64,000 bases of DNA from Comamonadaceae bacterium. GTDB taxonomy: Bacteria; Pseudomonadota; Gammaproteobacteria; Burkholderiales; Burkholderiaceae_C. This document shows positions 21,881 through 31,694 of the stretch, piece by piece (position 1 is the stretch's first letter; every line of letters begins with the position of its first letter). A model generated the notes under the pieces. It was not told the DNA's origin. It ran no database searches and saw nothing but the letters and a program-made list of their open reading frames with translations. A program made the translations under genes and the position numbers. The stretch is from contig CANFPJ010000004.1 in NCBI GenBank assembly GCA_947448885.1, forward strand, positions 1-64,000, written 5' to 3'.

Positions 21881-22932
21881 TGGTCGGCCTTGCGCGGGTC
21901 CAGGGCGTCACGCAAAGCGTCACCCATGAAGGTCAGCAACAACAAAGTGACCACCAAAACCAAAAACGTGGACAAGGAGATCCACCAGGCATCGATATTG
22001 GTTTTGCCCTGGGCCAGCAGTTCACCCAAACTGGGCGTGCCCGGCGGCACCCCCAAGCCGAGAAAATCCAAGCTGGTCAGGGCCAAGATCGCGGCACTCA
22101 TGCGAAAGGGCAAAAAAGTCACCACCGGCGTCATGCTGTTGGGCAACACATGGCGCCGGATGATGGCCCAGGAGCTCAAACCCAAGGCTTTGGCCGCCCG
22201 CACATAGTCGAGTTGCCGGTTGCGCAAAAACTCTGCCCGCACATAGTCGCTCAAGCCCATCCAACCAAACAAACTCAACAAGATCAGCAGCAAGCCCACG
22301 CTGGGGTCAAACACCGCGGCAAAAATGATCAGCAAATACAACTCGGGCATGGCCGACCAAATTTCGATGAAGCGTTGAAAGGCCAAATCGGTTTTGCCGC
22401 CAAAAAAACCTTGAATGGCACCTGTGACCACCCCCAAAATCGTGCCGACAATGGTCAAGGCCAAGGCAAACAGCACCGATACCCGAAAGCCATAGATCAA
22501 CCGGGCCAACACATCGCGGCCCCGGTCATCGGTGCCCAACCAGTTGTCTGCCGATGGGCCGCTGGGGTTGGGCTCTTTGGCAAAGTAATTCAAGGTGCTG
22601 TGGTGGTAGGGGTTGAGGGGGTAAATCGCCCAGTTGCCGGGCTTGGCGAATTGGGCCTGGATAAAGGGGTCTAAAAAGTCGGTGGGGGTGTCGAAGTCAC
22701 CGCCGAAAACCGTCTCCGGCAGGTTTTGCACCAAAGGCACATACCAGCGCCCGTCATGTCGAGCCAGCAAGGGCTTGTCGTTCGAGATCAGTTCGGCGCC
22801 CAAGCTGAGCAAGGTCATCGCCACAAAAATGACCAGGCTGGCAAACCCCAGTCGATGGCGCTTGAACCGCATCCAAGCGCGTTTGGCCGGTGTGGGCGAT
22901 GCCACCCAAGTGGATTCAATCGAATTTGACAC
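21877..22932 (-). CDS. yejE: peptide ABC transporter permease
   Basis: ORF 21877..22986; GTG at 22932 overlaps the yejB stop; GTDDRGRDVLARLIYGFRVSVLF motif. Confidence 0.9.
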   Translation of the reverse strand: MSNSIESTWVASPTPAKRAWMRFKRHRLGFASLVIFVAMTLLSLGAELISNDKPLLARHDGRWYVPLVQNLPETVFGGDFDTPTDFLDPFIQAQFAKPGNWAIYPLNPYHHSTLNYFAKEPNPSGPSADNWLGTDDRGRDVLARLIYGFRVSVLFALALTIVGTILGVVTGAIQGFFGGKTDLAFQRFIEIWSAMPELYLLIIFAAVFDPSVGLLLILLSLFGWMGLSDYVRAEFLRNRQLDYVRAAKALGLSSWAIIRRHVLPNSMTPVVTFLPFRMSAAILALTSLDFLGLGVPPGTPSLGELLAQGKTNIDAWWISLSTFLVLVVTLLLLTFMGDALRDALDPRKADQ

Positions 22933-23950
22933 GCGGATCCACCCACACATAACAAAGATCGCTGATGAGTTTGGTGAACAAACCAATCAGGGTGAACAAA
23001 TACAAAGTGCCCAAGACCACCGGGTAATCACGGCGCATCACACTTTCGTAGCTGAGCAAACCCAGCCCATCCAAAGAAAACAAAGTTTCGATCAACAAGG
23101 AGCCGGTAAAAAATGCACCGATGAACGCTGCTGGAAACCCGGTGACCAAGGGAATCAAGGCATTGCGCATCACATGTTTCCACAGCACGCGACCCTCGCT
23201 CATGCCCTTGGCCCGGGCGGTCAACACATATTGCTTTCGAATCTCTTCCAAAAATGCATTTTTGGTCAACATGGTGGTCACTGCAAAAGCCCCCAACACG
23301 CTGGCCGTGATCGGCAAGGCAATGTGCCACAGGTAATCCACCACCTTGGCGCCAAAGCTCAACTCAGCCCAGTTGCCAGAGGTCAGCCCACGCAAGGGAA
23401 ACCATTGCAACTGACCCCCAAAAATCACCAGCAAGGCCACGCCCAACACAAAGCCGGGTATGGCGTAACCGGTCAGCACCAACAAGCTGGTCAAGGTGTC
23501 AAAGCGGGTGCCTGCACGCACGGCTTTGGCGATGCCCAAAGGCACGGAGATCAAATAGCTGAGAAAGAAGGTCCACAGTCCCAAGCTGATCGACACCGGT
23601 AATTTTTCTCGCACCAATTCCCACACCGACTTGGGGTGGAAAAAGCTTTTGCCCAAATCAAACCGAGCAAACTGACCCAGCATTTGCACAAAGCGCTCGG
23701 TGGCAGGCTTGTCGAATCCATACAGTTGCTTGATCTCTTCGATGCGGGCTGCATCCACCCCTTGACGGCCACGGTAGCCAGCACCACTTTGCGCGGCCCC
23801 TTCGCCACCGCCATCGCGACCTTGCAGTTGCGACACCATTTGTTCCACGGGACCACCCGGCACAAACTGGATGACCGCAAAGGTCACCAACAACACACCG
23901 AACAAAGTGGGGATCATCAACAACAAACGCTTGACCACATACATCAACAT
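22916..23950 (-). CDS. yejB: peptide ABC transporter permease
   Basis: ORF 22916..24157; likely start MLMYVVKRLLLMIPTLFGVLLVTF at 23950. Confidence 0.9.
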   Translation of the reverse strand: MLMYVVKRLLLMIPTLFGVLLVTFAVIQFVPGGPVEQMVSQLQGRDGGGEGAAQSGAGYRGRQGVDAARIEEIKQLYGFDKPATERFVQMLGQFARFDLGKSFFHPKSVWELVREKLPVSISLGLWTFFLSYLISVPLGIAKAVRAGTRFDTLTSLLVLTGYAIPGFVLGVALLVIFGGQLQWFPLRGLTSGNWAELSFGAKVVDYLWHIALPITASVLGAFAVTTMLTKNAFLEEIRKQYVLTARAKGMSEGRVLWKHVMRNALIPLVTGFPAAFIGAFFTGSLLIETLFSLDGLGLLSYESVMRRDYPVVLGTLYLFTLIGLFTKLISDLCYVWVDPRVKFD

Positions 23951-23951
23951 C

Positions 23952-25808
23952 TCAGCGCACCCCCGCCCCTTGACTGCGGTTGGCCGCATTGGCCCACCAC
24001 GTCGAACTGATCCAAGCTTCGGGTTGGTAATAACGCGGCGTGACAGTGGGTTGCTCAAAGCGCCCACCCCGCCAGGCCACCCGGTGCACGCTGCCATACC
24101 AGTGCGGCACGCTGTAGTGACCATGGCGCAGCACCCGGTCCAAGGCGCGCAGGGCATCGGTCAACTGCGGCCGGGTTTGGGCGGTGATCACCCGATCGAG
24201 CAAGGCATCTACCGCCGGGTCTTTGAGCCCCAACACGTTGCTGGAGCCTTCGGTGTCGGCGGCTTTGGAGCCAAAGCGCTCGAGCAATTCAGTCCCCGGC
24301 GACTCGCTGCCCACATAGCGCGAGCTGATGATTTCAAAATCAAACACATCCATGCGTTTTTGCAAAATGGCGAAATCAATCACTTTGTAATTCACACTGA
24401 AGCCCAGCTTTTGCAAGTTTTTGGCAAACGGCGTCACCACCCGGCCCATGCTGCCAGAGTTGTCCAAAAACTCCAATGTGAAGGCCTGGCCCTGGGCATT
24501 GCGCAAAGCGCCATCGCGGTAGGTCCAGCCGGCATCTTGCAACAATTTTTTCGCCAGACGGAGGTTGTCGCGCAAGGTATTGCCCGATGCTGGATCCAAA
24601 GACGTCACCGGTGGCAAGGGAACCGGCTGATCGAACACCGCCGCATCGAGTTGGCGCCGCAAAGGCTCGAGCAAGGCCAATTCGCGCTCGGTGGGCATGC
24701 CTTTGGCTTCAAAGTCACTGCCCACAAAGTACCCCCGCACCCGGGTGTAGGCGTTGTAGAACAGCTGTCGATTCATCCACTCGTAGTCCATGGCCAGGGC
24801 AATGGCTTGGCGCACCCGCACGTCTTTGAACTTGGGCAGCCGGGTGTTGAACAAAAAACCTTGAAAGTCACCCGCATTGCCATGCTGCAGCTCACGCTTG
24901 ATGAGTTGGCCGCTGTCAAAGGCTTTACCAGAATAGGCCCGCGCCCATTCGCGGGCCACAAAAGCCTGGATGTATTCAAATTCCCCCGCTTTGAAGGCCT
25001 CCAACTGCGCCGTGCTGTCTTTGTATAGCCGGTAGGTGATGCGGTCAAAGTTGTACATGCCTTTGCGCACATGGATGTCCTGGGCCCAATACTTGGTATC
25101 GCGCTGGTAATGCACATCGCGGCCAAAATCCACCGACCCGATGGTGTATGGGCCAGAACCAATCGGGGTGTCGGTGATGATTTTGTCCAGCGGCTTGCCC
25201 TCGCCCCAACGGTGGCTGAAGACCGGCATGCCCCCCACGATCAAAGGCAACTCGGGGTTGACGCGTTTGAAATCAAACCGCACCAAACGCTCGCCGAGCA
25301 CCACCACGGCCTTGACCTCTGCAAAGTAGGTCCGATATTGGGGGGCGGCGGCGCGGCTGGTGAGTTGATCAAACGAGTGCTTCACATCCAAAGCCAGCAC
25401 CGGGTCGCCGTTGTGAAAACGGGCTTGCGATCGAATTTTGAAGGTCGCCGACAAGCGGTCTGCTGACACACTGATATCTTCTGCCAGCAAACCATAGGCG
25501 GTGGTGGGCTCGTCCATGGTGCCGGTCAACAAGCTTTCAAACAGCAAACTGCTCAATGCGGGCGGTGGGGTTCCCTTCAAGGTGAAGGGGTTGTACTTGT
25601 CGAAATTGGAGCCGCGGGTGGGGGCCACCATGGCGATGCTGCCGCCCTTGGGGGCTTGTGGATTCACATACTCAAAATGGCTGAAATCTGGCGGGTATTT
25701 GATGTCGCCAAATTGGGCATAGGCGTGCGCCGCCCAAGAAGGTGCAGCCACCCAACACATACACATGAACAAAAACCATCGCATGCGACAATTCTGCAAG
25801 ATTTTCAA
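23952..25808 (-). CDS. yejA: peptide ABC transporter substrate-binding protein (SBP family 5, YejA-like)
   Basis: signal peptide; YPPDFSHFEYVNPQAPKGGSIAMVAPTRGSNFDKYNPFTLKG. Confidence 0.88.
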   Translation of the reverse strand: MKILQNCRMRWFLFMCMCWVAAPSWAAHAYAQFGDIKYPPDFSHFEYVNPQAPKGGSIAMVAPTRGSNFDKYNPFTLKGTPPPALSSLLFESLLTGTMDEPTTAYGLLAEDISVSADRLSATFKIRSQARFHNGDPVLALDVKHSFDQLTSRAAAPQYRTYFAEVKAVVVLGERLVRFDFKRVNPELPLIVGGMPVFSHRWGEGKPLDKIITDTPIGSGPYTIGSVDFGRDVHYQRDTKYWAQDIHVRKGMYNFDRITYRLYKDSTAQLEAFKAGEFEYIQAFVAREWARAYSGKAFDSGQLIKRELQHGNAGDFQGFLFNTRLPKFKDVRVRQAIALAMDYEWMNRQLFYNAYTRVRGYFVGSDFEAKGMPTERELALLEPLRRQLDAAVFDQPVPLPPVTSLDPASGNTLRDNLRLAKKLLQDAGWTYRDGALRNAQGQAFTLEFLDNSGSMGRVVTPFAKNLQKLGFSVNYKVIDFAILQKRMDVFDFEIISSRYVGSESPGTELLERFGSKAADTEGSSNVLGLKDPAVDALLDRVITAQTRPQLTDALRALDRVLRHGHYSVPHWYGSVHRVAWRGGRFEQPTVTPRYYQPEAWISSTWWANAANRSQGAGVR

Positions 25809-25822
25809 TGGAGATGTGCGCC

Positions 25823-26632
25823 ATGTCGCAAATAAATGGGTTTTTGAGCGGGAAAAAACTGTTGATCACCGGGGTCTTGTCCAACCGCTCCATCGCTTAT
25901 GGCATCGCCCGTGCATGTCACCAGCAAGGCGCCGAGATCGCCTTGAGCTATGTGGGCGAGCGTTTCAAAGAGCGCACCGCCCAGTTTGCCAAAGCCTTTG
26001 ACAGCGAGCTGATTTTTGACTGCGATGTGGGTGACGACGGCCAAATTGAGCGGTTGATGTCGGACCTGAGCGCCCATTGGCCAAAGTTTGACGGCTTGGT
26101 TCACGCCATTGGATTTGCCCCCCGTGAAGCGATTGCCGGCGATTTCCTTGAGGGCTTGAGCCGTGAGGCTTTTCGCGTCGCACACGACATCAGTGCCTAC
26201 AGCTTTCCGGCCTTGGCCAAAGCGGCCCTGCCATACCTGAATGACAACGCGTCTGTGCTGACGCTGAGCTATTTGGGCGCATTGCGCACCGTGCCCAACT
26301 ACAACACCATGGGCCTGGCCAAAGCCTCATTGGAAGCCAGCGTGCGTTATTTGGCTGAGTCCCTGGGCAGCCAAGGCCGGGGATTGCGCGCCAATGGCAT
26401 CAGCGCGGGCCCGATCAAAACCTTGGCCGCCAGCGGCATCCAAGGGTTTGGCAAGATCCTCAAAGTGGTGGCCGAAGCCTCACCCATTCGGCGCAACGTC
26501 ACCATAGATGACGTGGGCCATGTGGCGGCTTTTTTGCTGAGCGACTTGGCAGCTGGTGTCACCGCTGAAATCACCTATGTGGATGGCGGCTTCAGCCAAG
26601 TGGTGGGCGGCATCGCCGAGCCCAGCGCTTGA
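25823..26632 (+). CDS. fabI: enoyl-[acyl-carrier-protein] reductase (NADH)
   Basis: ATG at 25823; KKLLITGVLSNRSIAYGIA, VPNYNTMGLAKASLEASVRYLAESLG. Confidence 0.95.
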   Translation: MSQINGFLSGKKLLITGVLSNRSIAYGIARACHQQGAEIALSYVGERFKERTAQFAKAFDSELIFDCDVGDDGQIERLMSDLSAHWPKFDGLVHAIGFAPREAIAGDFLEGLSREAFRVAHDISAYSFPALAKAALPYLNDNASVLTLSYLGALRTVPNYNTMGLAKASLEASVRYLAESLGSQGRGLRANGISAGPIKTLAASGIQGFGKILKVVAEASPIRRNVTIDDVGHVAAFLLSDLAAGVTAEITYVDGGFSQVVGGIAEPSA

Positions 26633-26650
26633 CACGGACACCACCCACGC

Positions 26651-26674
26651 AACGCCCCTGCCCAGGGGCGTTTT
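26651..26674. terminator. intrinsic terminator between fabI and the decarboxylase gene
   Basis: AACGCCCC-TGCCCA-GGGGCGTT followed by TT. Confidence 0.75.
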
Positions 26675-26677
26675 CAT

Positions 26678-28948
26678 TCAGGTGCCGGCTTTGACGCAAT
26701 CCGCGTAATAGTGCGTCACACCCTGGGCGTCTTTTTCTTCAACCAAGCCATGGATGTCGCTCTCGAACCCCGGGCATTGGGTGTTGAACTCGCGTGAAAA
26801 CTTCAAGTAGTCGATGATTTTTCGGTTGAACACCTCGCCGGGGATCAGCAAAGGGATGCCCGGGGGATAAGGGGTGACCAAACTGGTGGTGATGCGACCT
26901 TCGAGCGCATCAATGGGCACGCGCTCGGTATTGCGGTGCGCAATTTGCGCATAGGCGTCACTGGGCTTCATGGCCGGCGTGAGGTCACTCAGGTACATCT
27001 CGGTGGTCAAACGCGCCACGTCGTGTTTGGCATACAGGCTGTGCACATGCTGGCACAAGTCTTTGAGGCCCATGCGCTCGTAGGTCCGGTGCAGTTGGCA
27101 AAACTTGGGCAAAACGCGCCACAGCGGTTGGTTGCGGTCGTAATCGTCTTTGAACTGCTGCAAAGCAGTGAGCAATGAGTTCCATCGGCCCTTGGTGATG
27201 CCAATGGTGAACATGATGAAGAAACTGTAGAGGCCTGTTTTTTCCACAATCACACCATGCTCGGACAAAAACTTGGTCACGATGCTGGCTGGGATGCCCT
27301 GTTGGTCAAAGCGGCCATTGAGGTCCAGACCGGGGGTGACGATGGTGGCCTTGATGGGATCGAGCATGTTGAAGCCATCGGCCAACTTGCCAAACCCATG
27401 CCATTTGGCGGTGCGGCCTTCGGCCTTGATGATCCAGTCATCGGCGCGCCCGATGCCATCCTCGACCAATTGATCGGGGCCCCACACTTTGAACCACCAG
27501 TCTTTGCCGTACTCGTCATCGACCTTGCGCATGGCGCGGCGGAAATCCAGTGCTTCCAAGATGCTTTCTTCCACCAAGGCCGTGCCACCAGGGGGTTCCA
27601 TCATGGCCGCAGCCACGTCGCAGCTGGCGATGATGCTGTACTGCGGGCTGGTGCTGGTGTGCATCAAATAGGCTTCGTTGAACAAATGCCGATCCAGCTT
27701 GTTGTTTTGCGAGTCTTGCACCAACACATGGCTGGCTTGGCTGATGCCTGCGAGCAATTTGTGGATGGATTGGGTCGAATAGACCATCGACTCCAGCGGG
27801 CGCTCGCGCTTTTTGCCCATGGCGTGGTAGGTGCCATAAAACGGGTGAAACGCCGCATGCGGCAACCAAGCTTCGTCAAAATGCAAATTGGCCACATAGC
27901 CATCGAGCATCTTCTTGATGGTCTCGGTGTTGTACAGAACGCCGTCGTAGGTCGACTGTGTCAAGGTCAAAACCCGGGGTTTGACCTGTTTTTCATCCAC
28001 CCCTTTGAGCAAAGGGTTGGCCTTGATCTTGGCTTGGATGGCGGCGGGCTCGAATTCCGACTTGGGGATGGGACCAATGATGCCAAAGTGGTTGCGTGTG
28101 GGCTTGAGAAACACCGGCACAGCCCCGGTCATGATGATCGCGTGCAAGACCGATTTGTGGCAATTGCGGTCGACCACCACCACGTCGCCAGGGGCCACCG
28201 TGTGGTGCCACACCATTTTGTTGGAGGTGCTGGTGCCGTTGGTGACAAAAAAGCAGTGATCGGCATTGAAAATGCGCGCGGCATTGCGCTCGCTCTCACC
28301 AATGGCGCCATCGTGGTCGAGCAATTGACCCAGCTCTTCCACCGCATTGCACACGTCGGCGCGCAACATGTTTTCGCCAAAAAACTGATGAAACATTTGG
28401 CCCACGGGGCTTTTTAAAAATGCCACACCCCCCGAGTGACCTGGGCAATGCCAGGAATAAGAACCATCTTCGGCATAGTCGAGCAACGCCTTGAAAAATG
28501 GCGGTTGCACGCCCTCCAAATAGGTTTTTGCCTCGCGGATGATGTGACGGGCCACAAACTCTGGCGTGTCTTCGAACATGTGGATGAAACCATGCAGCTC
28601 GCGCAAGATGTCATTGGGCAAATGGCGCGATGTTTTGGTTTCGCCATACACATAAATCGGCACGTCCGCATTTTTTCGGCGAACTTCGTTGATGAAACTG
28701 CGCAGGTTCACCACCACCGGGTCCAAGTCAGGGCCGGGAGAAAACTCCTCATCGTCAATTGACAAGATGAAGGCGCTGGCCCGCGATTGTTGCTGGGCAA
28801 ATTGACTCAAGTCGCCGTAACTGGTCACACCCAGCACCTCAGATCCCTCGGATTCAATCGCGTCGGCCAAGGCACGAATGCCCAATCCCGATGTGTTTTC
28901 AGAGCGAAAATCTTCGTCGATGATGACGATGGGAAAACGAAACTTCAT
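26678..28948 (-). CDS. Orn/Lys/Arg decarboxylase (PLP-dependent, fold type I)
   Basis: 756 aa; SWHCPGHSGGVAFLKSPVGQMFHQFFGEN, STQSIHKLLAGISQASHV (PLP lysine). Confidence 0.94.
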   Translation of the reverse strand: MKFRFPIVIIDEDFRSENTSGLGIRALADAIESEGSEVLGVTSYGDLSQFAQQQSRASAFILSIDDEEFSPGPDLDPVVVNLRSFINEVRRKNADVPIYVYGETKTSRHLPNDILRELHGFIHMFEDTPEFVARHIIREAKTYLEGVQPPFFKALLDYAEDGSYSWHCPGHSGGVAFLKSPVGQMFHQFFGENMLRADVCNAVEELGQLLDHDGAIGESERNAARIFNADHCFFVTNGTSTSNKMVWHHTVAPGDVVVVDRNCHKSVLHAIIMTGAVPVFLKPTRNHFGIIGPIPKSEFEPAAIQAKIKANPLLKGVDEKQVKPRVLTLTQSTYDGVLYNTETIKKMLDGYVANLHFDEAWLPHAAFHPFYGTYHAMGKKRERPLESMVYSTQSIHKLLAGISQASHVLVQDSQNNKLDRHLFNEAYLMHTSTSPQYSIIASCDVAAAMMEPPGGTALVEESILEALDFRRAMRKVDDEYGKDWWFKVWGPDQLVEDGIGRADDWIIKAEGRTAKWHGFGKLADGFNMLDPIKATIVTPGLDLNGRFDQQGIPASIVTKFLSEHGVIVEKTGLYSFFIMFTIGITKGRWNSLLTALQQFKDDYDRNQPLWRVLPKFCQLHRTYERMGLKDLCQHVHSLYAKHDVARLTTEMYLSDLTPAMKPSDAYAQIAHRNTERVPIDALEGRITTSLVTPYPPGIPLLIPGEVFNRKIIDYLKFSREFNTQCPGFESDIHGLVEEKDAQGVTHYYADCVKAGT

Positions 28949-29033
28949 GCACGACTCCTGTCAAGCCGGGTGAGGGGCGGGTCAAATAGGCGCGAAGTGT
29001 ACCTGCATAGCACTGCTACAATTTGACGCTTCC

Positions 29034-29125
<92 letters not shown>

Positions 29126-29128
29126 ATG

Positions 29129-29152
29129 CCCCATTCATGGGGTTTTTTTTTG
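29129..29152 (+). terminator. terminator after tRNA-Ser
   Basis: CCCCATTCATGGGG followed by about ten T. Confidence 0.75.
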
Positions 29153-29195
29153 TCCGGACATGTACCCACATCAGGCGCGTTCACGCGACACAAGG

Positions 29196-29654
29196 CTAGC
29201 GCTTGGTGGCCTGCAGGCACGCGATGCGCACCCGATATTCAATTTGCTCCAGCGAACTGGTGTCTGAACTCGGTGGGTCTTTGGCCAAGTCTGGATAAGG
29301 TGGCTTGAAGCTCGACAACTGACAATGTTTTTCGTATGCAGATTGGCCTGGGCTCAAGTCGCCGCCGCCGCGCAAAAAGGCATGTTCTTTTCGATGCGGG
29401 GCACCCACCGGGCTGGCGTAAAAACTGTCACGGTCCATGCATTCCATCGGTCGCGTGGCCATGAACCTGTCCCAAGCCTGGGTGTTTTCTTGGCGTTGCC
29501 CTTCCCATTTGGTGAGCCGGATTCTTTGATCTTGTTGGGACTCGAGTTCGGCAGCCAAACCCGCCGCCACACATTGATCCACCTCGGAATGACAAGCGGC
29601 CAACAACCCCAGGCAAGCGGCCAAGCAAAGGTGGATGAAGTTGGGGCGTTGCAT
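29196..29654 (-). CDS. hypothetical lipoprotein
   Basis: MQRPNFIHLCLAACLGLLAACHSEVD, lipobox LLAAC. Confidence 0.7.
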   Translation of the reverse strand: MQRPNFIHLCLAACLGLLAACHSEVDQCVAAGLAAELESQQDQRIRLTKWEGQRQENTQAWDRFMATRPMECMDRDSFYASPVGAPHRKEHAFLRGGGDLSPGQSAYEKHCQLSSFKPPYPDLAKDPPSSDTSSLEQIEYRVRIACLQATKR

Positions 29655-29661
29655 CAACCCC

Positions 29662-30282
29662 TCAGACATCGATGGGCAAGCTGCTCGCAGGCCCGTGGCT
29701 TTGTCGCGCTTCCCAGGCTTCGATGAGCGACAACTGTTGCAAGGTCATGCCCACCTCGTCCAAACCCAACAGCAAAGCGGAGCGCTGGGCTGCGGGGATC
29801 TCAAAGGAAATGTGAAAGCCATCGGGCCCCGTGACTTGTTGATTTTGCAGATCAACGGTAAAAGCTGGTTGCCCTGCGCTCAACAAAGCCGCATGCATCC
29901 AGGCTGCCACCTGTGCAGCAGACAACTCCAGGGGCAAGACACCATTTTTATAGCAGTTGTCACGAAAAAATTCGGCCAACCGGTGTCCGACCACGCACCG
30001 AATGCCATAGGCTTGCATGGCCCAAACGGCATGCTCGCGTGAACTGCCGCAGCCAAAATTGGAACCCACCAACAAAATGGGCGCCCCTTGGTACGGGGCT
30101 TGCTCCAAGACGCAAGATTCAATCGGGCTGCCATCGGGTCGGCGCCGCGCATACGCCATGAAGCCATCGGCCATGGATGCGTTCAGGTCCTTCAAATAAG
30201 CCGATGGAATGATTTGATCTGTGTTGACATCCTCCAGCGGCATGGGGATGGCCGTGCCAGTGACTTTGACAAAAGCTTTCAT
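29662..30282 (-). CDS. leuD: 3-isopropylmalate dehydratase-like small subunit (LeuD family)
   Basis: PLEDVNTDQIIPSAYL, VGSNFGCGSSREHAVWAMQAYGI; start MKAFVKVTG at 30282. Confidence 0.88.
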   Translation of the reverse strand: MKAFVKVTGTAIPMPLEDVNTDQIIPSAYLKDLNASMADGFMAYARRRPDGSPIESCVLEQAPYQGAPILLVGSNFGCGSSREHAVWAMQAYGIRCVVGHRLAEFFRDNCYKNGVLPLELSAAQVAAWMHAALLSAGQPAFTVDLQNQQVTGPDGFHISFEIPAAQRSALLLGLDEVGMTLQQLSLIEAWEARQSHGPASSLPIDV

Positions 30283-31679
30283 GATGAGGCCTCGGGCTGC
30301 AACCAAGTTCGAAAGTCCACGATGTGGCCCGCCACCGCTGCTGCGGCCGCCATGGCTGGGCTGGCCAAATGGGTGCGCACGCCTCGACCTTGCCGATTTT
30401 CAAAATTGCGGTTGCTGGTGGCCACACACCGCTCGCCAGCGCGCCCCACTTCGCCATTGGCACCGGCACACATGGAGCAGCCTGACAGATGCCACTCAAA
30501 GCCAGCGGCCAGAAAGATTTGATCCAAGCCCTCTGACTCGGCTTGGCGTTTGACCGCGTTGGAGCCCGGCACGACCAAGGCCGTCACCCCCGGGGCGACT
30601 TTGCGCCCTTGAACAACCTGCGCCGCATGGCGCAAGTCGGTGATTCGGGCATTGGTGCACGAGCCAATGAAGACACGCTGGATGGGCAAGCCCACCAAGG
30701 CCTGTCCCGTTTGCAAGTCCATATAAGCCAAAGCACGCTGTTGGCGGTCAAATTCTTGGGCTTGAACCTTGGGGACATCGCCAATCGCTTCGTCGACATT
30801 CACGCTCTGACTGGGGTCGGTTCCCCAGGTGATTTGAGGCCCAATTTGGGCGCAATCAATGGTCACTTCGGTATCAAAAACCGCATCCGCATCGGTATGG
30901 AACACCTGCCACTGGCGAACGGCCTCGGCCCAAAGCGCCCCTTTGGGGGCGTGGGCTTGTTGCGCAATCCAATCAAACGTGCGCTGATCCGGGGCGATCA
31001 AACAGGTTCGGCCGCTCCATTCGATGGTCATGTTGCACAAGGTCATGCGCGACTCCAAGTCCATGGCGCTGACCACCGGGCCGGCATATTCCACCGCATG
31101 TCCGCGCCCAAAATCCACACCAACGGTGCGAATCAAGTGCAGGGCCACGTCTTTGGCGGTGACCCCGAACCCCAATGAGCCCTGCAAAACAATGCGCATT
31201 TGCTGGGGCTTTTCCATGGCAATGGTTTGGGTGGCCAAGACATGAACCATTTCGGTGGTGCCGCAACCAAAGGCCAAACACCCCAAAGCCCCCACCGTGG
31301 AGGAATGGCTGTCCGGGCATGCCAGCGTTCCCCCCGGAACCGCCCACCCTTGTTCTGGCGAAATCACATGGCTGATGCCGTGGCGCGAATCCTCCACCGA
31401 CAGTCGCTTGACGCCATGCTTGGCGGTGGCCAGGCCTGTGGCATCGATGTGCCCAGAGCGCAAGGGCACACCCACGCGCGTGGGCACCGTGTGATCCTGG
31501 ACCACCACCGTGATGTCTTTGCGGCGCACCGAGTGGGCATGCTTGTCCATGTCGGCAAAGGCGTGGGGCGCGTGCAGTTCGTGAACAATGTGGCGATCGA
31601 TGTAGAGCAGTTGTCGACCATCTTCTCGCTGCCCCACCCAGTGGGCCTCCCAAATTTTGTCAAACAGTGTTTTTTTCAT
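30279..31679 (-). CDS. leuC: 3-isopropylmalate dehydratase-like large subunit (LeuC family)
   Basis: MKKTLFDKIWEAHWVGQREDG, CPDSHSSTVGALGCLAFGCGTTEM, SCTNARITDLR. Confidence 0.9.
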   Translation of the reverse strand: MKKTLFDKIWEAHWVGQREDGRQLLYIDRHIVHELHAPHAFADMDKHAHSVRRKDITVVVQDHTVPTRVGVPLRSGHIDATGLATAKHGVKRLSVEDSRHGISHVISPEQGWAVPGGTLACPDSHSSTVGALGCLAFGCGTTEMVHVLATQTIAMEKPQQMRIVLQGSLGFGVTAKDVALHLIRTVGVDFGRGHAVEYAGPVVSAMDLESRMTLCNMTIEWSGRTCLIAPDQRTFDWIAQQAHAPKGALWAEAVRQWQVFHTDADAVFDTEVTIDCAQIGPQITWGTDPSQSVNVDEAIGDVPKVQAQEFDRQQRALAYMDLQTGQALVGLPIQRVFIGSCTNARITDLRHAAQVVQGRKVAPGVTALVVPGSNAVKRQAESEGLDQIFLAAGFEWHLSGCSMCAGANGEVGRAGERCVATSNRNFENRQGRGVRTHLASPAMAAAAAVAGHIVDFRTWLQPEASS

Positions 31680-31694
31680 GGCGTGGTTGGTGGG